Of a stretch of 64,000 nt of DNA, positions 57,435 through 64,000 are shown one piece after another (the stretch's first letter is position 1; every line of letters begins with the position of its first letter). Origin of the DNA: Roseovarius indicus (lineage in GTDB: Bacteria > Pseudomonadota > Alphaproteobacteria > Rhodobacterales > Rhodobacteraceae). The position numbers and the translations under genes were made by a program. A model generated the notes under the pieces. That model did no database searches. It saw only the letters and a list, made by a program, of their open reading frames with translations, and had not been told where the DNA came from. The DNA is taken from positions 1,054,001-1,118,000 of the forward strand of contig NZ_CP031598.1 in NCBI RefSeq assembly GCF_008728195.1. Direction: 5' to 3'.

Positions 57435-58390
57435 CAGGCGATCCGCTGCGTCGCGGTCGTGGCCAGCATCGGGAACAGGCCTTCCTCGAGGCCAAGAAAG
57501 TCACGCTGGCCGAGCAGGTGGCCCATCAGCGCCGTGCTGCCACGGCTGTGCCGGATCTCTCCACGGCGTGCAGGGGCATGCTTGCAAGCGATGGAACGAC
57601 CGGCGATGCGGTCGATGAGTTGCGCGGCCTCGGTCACCGAGGTCGAGACGCCGGTACAGACGTTGACGATATGCGCGCTGCGATCGGCGACGATCAGGTC
57701 CATCGCCCGGCTCATGACCTGCACGACGTCGGACACATGGATGAAATCGCGGGTCTGTTCGCCGTCGCCGAAGATTGTGTGCAGGGTGTCGTTTTCGGCA
57801 TCGGAAATGAAGCGGGCGAGTACCCCGGCATAGGCGGAATCTGCCCTTTGCCGTGGCCCGTAGACATTGAAGAACCTCAGCCCTGCGGATGGCAGCCCGT
57901 GAATGGCGGCAAAGGCACGTGCATGATGCTCGCAGGCTAGCTTGTCGGCGCCGTAGGGGGAAAGGGGGCGTTCTGCCAGGTCTTCATGGCAGATCTCGTC
58001 TGAGCGATCACCGTAGACGGCTGCCGACGAAGCGTAGACCACCGGCACGGCCCCGTTCTGGCTGGCCTCGGACATCAGGGTCAAAGTCATCGTCGCATTG
58101 GCCCGGTGGCTGCCCAGCCAGTCGCGAATGCAGTCCTGCACGTGCACGGTGGCGGCAAGATGAAAGATGCCGTCGGTCGTGGCGCGCATGGCCTGCCGCA
58201 GCACCTGCGGATCGCCGGCATCGCCATCGATCACGGTCAACCCGTGCCAGGCAGAAATCCCGGAGAGGTTTTCCCGCCGCCCGGTCGAGAAATTGTCGAT
58301 GACGGTGACTTCGTGGCCTGCGCAGAGCAGCGCACGGACGAGATGACTGCCTATGAAACCAGCGCCTCCGGTGACTATCCACGTCTTCAT
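57434..58390 (-). CDS. NAD-dependent epimerase/dehydratase (GalE-like)
   Basis: A 318-aa SDR-family sugar nucleotide enzyme. TGGAGFIGSHLV (7-18) binds NAD. YASSAAVYGD (near 121) and the catalytic YGADK (near 147) are present. It interconverts UDP- or other NDP-sugars for the two glycosyltransferases that flank it. Start 58390 overlaps the upstream gene by 4 bp (ATGA). Confidence 0.9.
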   Translation of the reverse strand: MKTWIVTGGAGFIGSHLVRALLCAGHEVTVIDNFSTGRRENLSGISAWHGLTVIDGDAGDPQVLRQAMRATTDGIFHLAATVHVQDCIRDWLGSHRANATMTLTLMSEASQNGAVPVVYASSAAVYGDRSDEICHEDLAERPLSPYGADKLACEHHARAFAAIHGLPSAGLRFFNVYGPRQRADSAYAGVLARFISDAENDTLHTIFGDGEQTRDFIHVSDVVQVMSRAMDLIVADRSAHIVNVCTGVSTSVTEAAQLIDRIAGRSIACKHAPARRGEIRHSRGSTALMGHLLGQRDFLGLEEGLFPMLATTATQRIA

Positions 58391-59559
58391 GGAGTGTGCC
58401 TTTCGATCAACCGTTTTGTCCTGCGCACAAGGCCTGGGAACCGCCTGATCGCAGTCTCGTAGGCGCGGAAGGCAAGGCGGTTGCCGGCGACGGTGCGGCG
58501 CAGGCGCTCCAGTCGGGTCCGGCGGCGAGAGCGGAACTTGCGAAGGTTTTCCGTTACGGTCGCGCCGTATGCCGTCATACGTGCGGCGCGCGCTTCGTCG
58601 AAAAGCGCCTGCCATGCCGGCCACCGGCTCTCCCAAGAGATCGCGGGGCGCGCGGCAAGGTTTTCAGCGCGCAGCCGGGCAAGGGTTGTCGGGTCGCCCG
58701 AGAGAGTTTCAAGCGCTTCAGCGAGCGCTTCAGGGCTGCGTTCCGAAAGGATGAAGCGGCGCTGCTCCGGTCCGAAAACGTCGCGCACGATGCCGACGTC
58801 GGTGCTGATCACGGCCGTGCCGGACGCCATCGCCTCGAGCACCGGGTTGGGTGTGCCCTCGATCGCGGCAGAGCAGACCAGCACGTCGATCCCGCGGTAG
58901 AAGGCCGGCATCTCGCTGCGGGGCAGGCGCCGCTCCGCCTTGTCGGCGAGGTGGAGTTCGAACCGGACGCCACGCGCTCTCAATATCTGGATCGCGGGCT
59001 CGAGGATTGTGCGGCGCCCCTTGAAATCCTCGCCCTCGGTGATGCCCCAGGCGCTGTTGCCGACCCAGCCGATCCGCAACGGGCCGGTTGGTTCTCGATC
59101 GTCGGGTAAAAAGAATGCTGTGTCCACACCGTCGGGCACCACATGCGCGGGCACCGGCAGATGTGGGGCCGACTTGTAGATATCACGCAGCCGTGCAGAG
59201 CAGGCGCCGCAGACATCAGATAGAGCGAACGGATTGCCGTAGTAATCCAAGTCTTCCGGATCGGTGTAGAGGTGATCGTAGATCATCGCGACCAGTGCCG
59301 GACGATCGGGTGCGAGCAGCCTTGCCCAACCGGCCTCGGACAGCGTGTCGAGATAGGCCAGCAGATCGAAACGCCACAGGAAGACAACGATATCGGATTT
59401 TGCGACGGCGGCCTCTGCGGCGCGGGTGCGGCCGAACCATTCATCGCGGCTCAGCGCAAGAAAAGAGAAGCCCGGCGGTGCAATACGCGCAAGATTGGCG
59501 GCGATGTTGTGAAACGCCCAATCCGGCTCGTCATAAAAAATCGTCACAACACCATGCAT
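58387..59559 (-). CDS. Glycosyltransferase (GT4-like), copy 2
   Basis: A 390-aa paralogue of the other glycosyltransferase (AAIEGTPNPVLEAMASGTAVI near 242; WVGNSAWG near 168). It is the first gene of the operon. Sequence similarity to copy 1 at the shared motif suggests duplication. Confidence 0.87.
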   Translation of the reverse strand: MHGVVTIFYDEPDWAFHNIAANLARIAPPGFSFLALSRDEWFGRTRAAEAAVAKSDIVVFLWRFDLLAYLDTLSEAGWARLLAPDRPALVAMIYDHLYTDPEDLDYYGNPFALSDVCGACSARLRDIYKSAPHLPVPAHVVPDGVDTAFFLPDDREPTGPLRIGWVGNSAWGITEGEDFKGRRTILEPAIQILRARGVRFELHLADKAERRLPRSEMPAFYRGIDVLVCSAAIEGTPNPVLEAMASGTAVISTDVGIVRDVFGPEQRRFILSERSPEALAEALETLSGDPTTLARLRAENLAARPAISWESRWPAWQALFDEARAARMTAYGATVTENLRKFRSRRRTRLERLRRTVAGNRLAFRAYETAIRRFPGLVRRTKRLIERHTP

Positions 59560-59838
59560 ATGTTCCGGTCCGACAACCCCACCGGCCGCAACGCAGACGT
59601 TAAAATTGTACTTGAAATGACTGGGCGCCCGCCGCGTTCCGACACCGGGAATCGTTAACAGGTCCGAAGCCTGTTTTCCAACATTATCAGACTCTCCCGC
59701 GCCCTGAGTGCCGAACCGCCGATTGAACCGATGACAGAAGGCCCCTCATGAACACTTTTCCACGGCTCATTCCCGTTCCTCCACACCGGGCCCGGCGCCC
59801 GATTGGGTCGCACGGGCGTCGCGCCGGAGTGATACGCG

Positions 59839-61227
59839 TCAAACGCGACCGTGCTGGCGCGCATGATGCAACGCTGCGACAGCGCAGGAAGCCAGCCGCG
59901 CTTCGTCGTCATCGGACCGGGAGGTCAGAATGATCGGCACCCGTGCCCCGAGCACAAGCCCGGCGGCTTCGGCATGGCTGATGTAAGTCAACTGCTTGGC
60001 CAGCATGTTTCCCGCGTCGATATCAGGCACGACAAGCACGTCGGCATGTCCGGCCACGCGAGAATTCAGTCCCTTGGTGCGGGCGGCGGCTATATCGACG
60101 GCGTTGTCCATCGCCAGTGGTCCGTCGACCAGCCCGCCGTGGATCTGGCCGCGTTCCGCCATTTTGGACAAGAGAGCCGCATCGACCGAGGAGGGGATAT
60201 CTGGGTTGACCGTCTCGACAGCCGAAAGCACACCCACCTTGGGCTCCTCGAAGCCGAGGCTGCGAGCAAGGTCGATGGCGTTCTGTACAATATCCACCTT
60301 GGTCTTGAGATCCGGCGCAATGTTGATCGCCGCGTCTGTCACCAGCAACGGGGTCGGCAGGCCGGGCACGTCCATTACGAAGACATGCGTGAACCGGCGA
60401 CCGGCGCGCAGGCCCTTTTCCTTGTCAAGCGCCGCCCGGAGTACCTGATCGGTGTGAAGGTACCCCTTCATCAGGGCTCCGGCGCGCCCTTCGTGAACCA
60501 GTGCCACGGCACGATGTGCTGCGGCATCGTGGTCCGTCTCCGCAACGATCTCTATATCGGACAGGTCTTCGTTCAACGCACCGGCCGCCTCGGCGATCTT
60601 GTCAGGGTCGCCAACAAGTATCGGCTCGATCAGCGTATGGCGCCGCGCCAGCAATGCGCCGCCCAAAGAGTTCACCTCTTCGGGGCAGATCACGGCGGTC
60701 ACCAGTGCGGGCAACGGCTCGGCCAATTTCTGAAGTTTCTCGAAATGCCGGTGCCGTTGAACGATCAGCCCGGGCAGGTCGTGGCTGGAATAGCTCACCT
60801 TCTTCCGGGGCGCCTCCACGATGGCCTCGCCCGCGACGATAAGCGCGCCGTCCTTGACGCGTCTCACCTCGGTGTCGAGCGTAACTGTGAAATCGGCGTC
60901 GTTCTTGCCGGTGACGGTGACCGTGCTCTCCAATTCCTCGCCCGCATGCGCGCGATCGTGGAATACAAAATTCTGCGCCCGGTAAAGCGTGCCGGCCCCG
61001 GGAAGCAGGTTCCCCAATACCGCTGTGATCAGCGAGCCAACGAACAGCCCGGGCGCGACCGCCTCGTTGTGACCATCGCCATCGCCGTCAGCGTCGAAGA
61101 TGTGCATCGGGTTGTGGTTGCCGGAGACATTGGCAAAGACGATCATGTCGTCCTGTGTGCACAGGCGCCGCAGGGACTCCGTGCTGCCGATTTCAAGTTC
61201 GTCGAAAGTTCGGTTCTCGATTTTCAC
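59839..61227 (-). CDS. Bifunctional MaoC hydratase/phosphate acetyltransferase-like protein
   Basis: A 462-aa fusion. The MaoC-like hot-dog domain covers about 5-130 (SGNHNPMHIFDADGDG and GLFVGSLIT). The phosphotransacetylase/butyryltransferase domain covers about 150-455 (VTDAAINIAPDLKTK and GLVDGPLAMDNAV). The GTG start at 61227 matches the family N terminus (KIENRTFDEL). Longer frames are unlike the family. It would convert acyl-CoA plus phosphate to acyl-phosphate and CoA, with the hot-dog domain perhaps binding or hydrating acyl-CoA. Confidence 0.85.
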   Translation of the reverse strand: MKIENRTFDELEIGSTESLRRLCTQDDMIVFANVSGNHNPMHIFDADGDGDGHNEAVAPGLFVGSLITAVLGNLLPGAGTLYRAQNFVFHDRAHAGEELESTVTVTGKNDADFTVTLDTEVRRVKDGALIVAGEAIVEAPRKKVSYSSHDLPGLIVQRHRHFEKLQKLAEPLPALVTAVICPEEVNSLGGALLARRHTLIEPILVGDPDKIAEAAGALNEDLSDIEIVAETDHDAAAHRAVALVHEGRAGALMKGYLHTDQVLRAALDKEKGLRAGRRFTHVFVMDVPGLPTPLLVTDAAINIAPDLKTKVDIVQNAIDLARSLGFEEPKVGVLSAVETVNPDIPSSVDAALLSKMAERGQIHGGLVDGPLAMDNAVDIAAARTKGLNSRVAGHADVLVVPDIDAGNMLAKQLTYISHAEAAGLVLGARVPIILTSRSDDDEARLASCAVAALHHARQHGRV

Positions 61228-61617
61228 GGTGGCGCATCCGTTCTTGGGCAAGAGACCCGGGTTTAGTCGGAAATTCGAAAGGATATGTCCACACGGAATA
61301 CCCATGAAGTACCAGACATGTGACACGTCAGGTGCACTCTCGTGACGTCATCGACGCAGGTCGCGGCTTTTCCGTGCATGCTCCGCTCTCGTGTCGAACA
61401 AGTCTCCGCGATGGACCGCCACCCGCTCTTGCACTTACACTCGAGCCGGACCACATAGCTGGGATCGGTCAGGACCGATCCGGCCTGAAACGGATGCTTT
61501 GACGATTGGCGTTGCGCGTATGACCATTGCGGCGAAATCACTGCAAGCCTTGGCCGCCATGCCGGGGCGGGCGCTTCGTGTCGTGCGTTTTGGCAAGATG
61601 ACGACCGATTTGCCCGG
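61228..61617. other. Divergent non-coding region with palindromes
   Basis: A 390-bp region upstream of both the MaoC/Pta gene and TonB. Palindromes TGAC-AC-GTCA (61321-61330) and TGACGTCA (61343-61350) lie close together and could be a regulator site. No gene or clear promoter was found. Confidence 0.4.
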
Positions 61618-62715
61618 GTGCATGGCGTCTTGATTTACCGGCGTTCCCTGCTTGCGGCCCTGGCAGCCGTGGTGCTGTCACTGCTGCTTCACGGGGTGGT
61701 CCTGAACGTCGCTTCGCGCGACGTGGCACCGGAACCGGATGGGGCCGAGGCGCCACCACCCGAGGCCGGCGGCACCTTCGAGGACTTCGCCGACGTGGCG
61801 CCGGAAATGCCCGAGCCCGAGACGACCGAGCCAGCCGAACCGCCCGAGGTCACGTCGCCAGAACCAGTCGAGGACATGACCCCCAGCACTGAAGCATTGG
61901 TTGCCACGGACACTCCTCAATACGACAGGGCACCGGATAGCGGGTCGGCCGAGGTGGTGTCTCCGGATGCGGCCGAGCCGTCCGAAAGCCCGGTGCCCGA
62001 AGCCGCCCCGCCGCCCGAGGGTGAGGCCGACTCGGCCGAGCCGGTCGAGCCGGTCGAGCCCGATGCTGCGACGGAAACAGCCGAGGTCGAGGCCGAAACC
62101 AACCCGGAAGAGGCCGAAGCGCCTGAAGAGACCCAGGAGGAAGCGCCCGAGGAAACAGTGCAGCCGGACGAGCCCGAGATGGTCATCGCGTCCTTGCCCG
62201 ACGAGGCCGAAATTCCAATCGAGACCGGCGATGAGACGACAGAAGGCGCGGCGGTCACCCGCTCGCTGCGTCCGCCGAAGGTGCGCCCTTCGGAAGAGGC
62301 CTTGGCCGCTCGTTCCGCCACGCAGGATGGCGGGTCGGAAAACGGCTCTGAGAGAACCACCATACGTAGTAGCGGACTCGAACTCCTGGCACAGGAAGGC
62401 AGTATCTCGTCAACCGGAGCGTCGCCCTTTGACGCGTCGAGGGCCACGGGAAATGCGGGAGAGACAAACTATGCCGGGCGCGTTTTGATGCAGCTCAACC
62501 GAGCGCCACGCATCGCTACCTCCTCCAAGGGCACGGCACGTGTGCAGTTTCAGATCAATGCCGACGGCTCGGTTGGCTGGGTTCGGGTTCTCGGCAGCTC
62601 GGGTTCGGAGGGAATCGAGCGGGCCGCCGCCGCACAGGTGCGCCGGGCAGCCCCCTTTCCGCCGCCCCCGGCCGGAACGATCCGGCGGCTTGTCTTCGTG
62701 TACCACAGCAATTGA
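61618..62715 (+). CDS. TonB-like energy transducer
   Basis: A 365-aa protein. A single membrane helix spans about residues 10-30, followed by a long Pro/Glu-rich acidic stretch to about residue 215, and a TonB C-terminal domain (about 285-365, ending APFPPPPAGTIRRLVFVYHSN). The GTG start is one of several close options. It spans the periplasm to energise outer-membrane receptors, with ExbB/ExbD encoded just downstream. The spacer lacks the usual Lys-Pro part and is almost purely acidic. Confidence 0.85.
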   Translation: MHGVLIYRRSLLAALAAVVLSLLLHGVVLNVASRDVAPEPDGAEAPPPEAGGTFEDFADVAPEMPEPETTEPAEPPEVTSPEPVEDMTPSTEALVATDTPQYDRAPDSGSAEVVSPDAAEPSESPVPEAAPPPEGEADSAEPVEPVEPDAATETAEVEAETNPEEAEAPEETQEEAPEETVQPDEPEMVIASLPDEAEIPIETGDETTEGAAVTRSLRPPKVRPSEEALAARSATQDGGSENGSERTTIRSSGLELLAQEGSISSTGASPFDASRATGNAGETNYAGRVLMQLNRAPRIATSSKGTARVQFQINADGSVGWVRVLGSSGSEGIERAAAAQVRRAAPFPPPPAGTIRRLVFVYHSN

Positions 62716-62823
62716 CGGGTCGGCTTGACGGATAAAAAGTACCGGCCTAGCGCCGGTGACGGGATCGGAACACAACTGAAAGGGCACGCGCAAACACGGT
62801 GCCTAGAAATAGGGAAGATGCAG

Positions 62824-63267
62824 ATGAGACTCATCCGGAATACGAGCGCAGCCTGCGCGGCCAGCCTGATCGCAGCCTTCGGAGGTATCGCGCAGGCGCA
62901 GGAGGTGCAGGAGGCGAGGAAGGCCGTGTCGATTGAGCTGAACGCGATCAAACCCACCGACGGGGGCTGTACTCTCACCTTCCTCGCGCAGAATGGACAC
63001 GACAGTGCGATCGACAAGGTCGTCTACGAAACGGTGCTCTTCGACACCTCCGGTCAGGTCGATCGACTGACCCTCTTCGATTTCGGTACGTTGCCTGCCG
63101 GCCGCCCCCGCGTGCGTCAGTTCACCGTATCGGGCATCACATGCGAGGGCCTCGGCCAGATCCTGATCAACGGCGCCCATACCTGCGATGCGGCGAGCCT
63201 TGATGACAATGCCTGCGAGGCCGGGCTGATCCTTGAAACCCGCACCGAGATTGAGGTGATCGGATGA
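62824..63267 (+). CDS. Small exported protein of unknown function in the TonB locus
   Basis: A 147-aa protein. An ATG at 62824 with AGGGA 8 nt upstream is preferred over the ATG at 62818. The N terminus is a signal peptide (cleavage after AQA near 25). The mature part has five cysteines that could form disulfides. It overlaps the ExbB gene by 4 bp (ATGA). No family was recognised. Its place between TonB and ExbB suggests a role with the energy-transducing complex. Confidence 0.7.
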   Translation: MRLIRNTSAACAASLIAAFGGIAQAQEVQEARKAVSIELNAIKPTDGGCTLTFLAQNGHDSAIDKVVYETVLFDTSGQVDRLTLFDFGTLPAGRPRVRQFTVSGITCEGLGQILINGAHTCDAASLDDNACEAGLILETRTEIEVIG

Positions 63268-63917
63268 ACCAGATGATTGAAAGCCTGCGCCAGATCATCG
63301 ACCTCGGTGGGCCGGTGGTCGCCATCTTGCTGGCGGTGTCTGTCGTGACGCTGGCCACCATCCTTTTCAAGGTCTGGCAGTTCGCCGCGGCCGGTGTTGG
63401 CCGGCACAAGTCGCTTCGCGATGCGGTGGCGGCTTGGGACCGCGGTGACCGCACAGGGGCCACCTTCGCCCTCAATGCTTCAAAAAGCTACCTCGTGCCG
63501 GTGATCGAAATGGCCTTCGCCGCCGATCCTGAAGACACCAAGCGCCTCATCGCCGAGGCTGAAGTGCGCTTTGCCCGGCTGGAACGCGGCTTCCGCCTGC
63601 TCGACAGCGTGGCGCAACTGGCGCCACTTCTTGGCCTCTTCGGCACCGTGCTGGGCATGATCGACGCCTTCCAGTCGCTGCAGGATGCGGGTGCACAGGT
63701 CGATCCCTCTCTGCTTGCAGGCGGCATCTGGGTGGCGCTGCTGACAACCGCCGTGGGGCTCGCCGTGGCCATGCCCACCGCCATGGTCCTGAGCTGGCTC
63801 GAAGGCCGAATGGACACCGAGCGCGTGATCGCCGAGCGGGCCATCACCACGGTTCTGCATCCGCAATGGCATCACCAGGCTCACGGTCAGGAAGAGGCGG
63901 ACCCCTCCTATGCGTAA
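63264..63917 (+). CDS. exbB: MotA/TolQ/ExbB proton channel protein
   Basis: A 217-aa membrane protein with three helices. AQLAPLLGLFGTVLGMIDAF (near 119-138) is the conserved helix, and LLTTAVGLAVAMPTAM (near 155-170) is the third. It forms the ion channel with the ExbD protein encoded next. Start and stop overlap both neighbours. It could equally be named TolQ-like, but the TonB gene upstream favours ExbB. Confidence 0.9.
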   Translation: MNQMIESLRQIIDLGGPVVAILLAVSVVTLATILFKVWQFAAAGVGRHKSLRDAVAAWDRGDRTGATFALNASKSYLVPVIEMAFAADPEDTKRLIAEAEVRFARLERGFRLLDSVAQLAPLLGLFGTVLGMIDAFQSLQDAGAQVDPSLLAGGIWVALLTTAVGLAVAMPTAMVLSWLEGRMDTERVIAERAITTVLHPQWHHQAHGQEEADPSYA

Positions 63918-64000
63918 CCCCGCCCGACGGCGGCGGCTGTCGATGACGTCGCTGATCGACGTCATCTTCCTGCTGCTGCTGTTCTTCATGCTGTCCTCGA
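63910..64000 (+). CDS. exbD: ExbD/TolR-family protein (3' partial)
   Basis: Only about 30 residues are in the window. The frame starts at the ATG at 63910, 8 bp inside the ExbB gene, and reads MRNPARRRRLSMTSLIDVIF, then a hydrophobic helix. The SLIDVIFLLLLFFML pattern is the ExbD/TolR membrane anchor, with the conserved aspartate (D17). The rest is cut off by the window edge. Confidence 0.85.
   Translation, partial: MRNPARRRRLSMTSLIDVIFLLLLFFMLSS

Overview
The window looks like a chromosomal segment of an alphaproteobacterium of the family Rhodobacteraceae (Roseobacter-like marine heterotroph). This is inferred, not computed. The reasons are high GC, many catabolic islands each with its own TRAP or ABC importer and regulator, dimethylglycine-dehydrogenase-like and MttB-like genes, a MocR-type regulator, and a TonB/ExbB/ExbD locus. 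The DNA is densely coding, with many ATGA or TGATG start/stop overlaps.

Layout, left to right. (1) 1-5413: three overlapping or abutting genes for a TerB_N/TerB_C protein (5' end outside the window), a BrxD-like P-loop ATPase and an Lhr-like helicase. They look like part of a phage-defence or stress module. A degenerate spacer and a tRNA-Gly(TCC) follow. (2) 6005-8355: an ABC exporter and a YHS-domain protein. (3) 8369-17061: a minus-strand operon (MttB-like methyltransferase, two four-domain dimethylglycine-dehydrogenase-like flavoproteins, class III aminotransferase) with a divergent LysR gene, probably for a methylated amine. (4) 17117-24156: TRAP transporter plus IclR regulator, divergent from a GMC oxidoreductase, then an enolase-superfamily enzyme. 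(5) 24268-33298: MocR-type regulator, PuuB-like flavin oxidase, polyamine-type ABC importer, cupin and a second GMC oxidoreductase. A palindrome TTGGTC-N-GACCAA lies on both sides of the regulator gene. (6) 33356-42801: cupin; 3-hydroxyanthranilate dioxygenase with a second TRAP system; DMT exporter with a DapA-like lyase; aspartate dehydrogenase with LysR; aldehyde dehydrogenase. Three copies of the LysR-type box GRTATC-N9-GATAYC sit in the promoter regions and tie this block into one putative regulon. (7) 43111-46299: glycine-betaine/choline-type ABC importer behind a structured leader. (8) 46393-47621: small membrane protein, possible double-glycine-leader peptide, winged-helix protein. (9) 48203-53584: signalling operon of a haem-binding DUF3365 protein, a hybrid kinase, a single-domain response regulator and an adenylate cyclase with two phosphoacceptor-like domains and a receiver. 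(10) 53753-59559: surface-polysaccharide locus (deacetylase-like protein, sulfotransferase-like protein, two glycosyltransferases, epimerase). (11) 59839-61227: MaoC/phosphotransacetylase fusion. (12) 61618-64000: TonB, small exported protein, ExbB and the start of ExbD, cut by the window edge.

The most unusual content is the three-site LysR regulon around the 3-hydroxyanthranilate dioxygenase cluster, the paired MocR operators, the cyclase with tandem DHp-like domains, the structured leader before the betaine-type importer, and the incomplete TerB/ATPase/helicase module at the left edge. No CRISPR array, insertion sequence, rRNA or prophage gene was seen. All coordinates and domain positions were read by eye, and domain boundaries are approximate.
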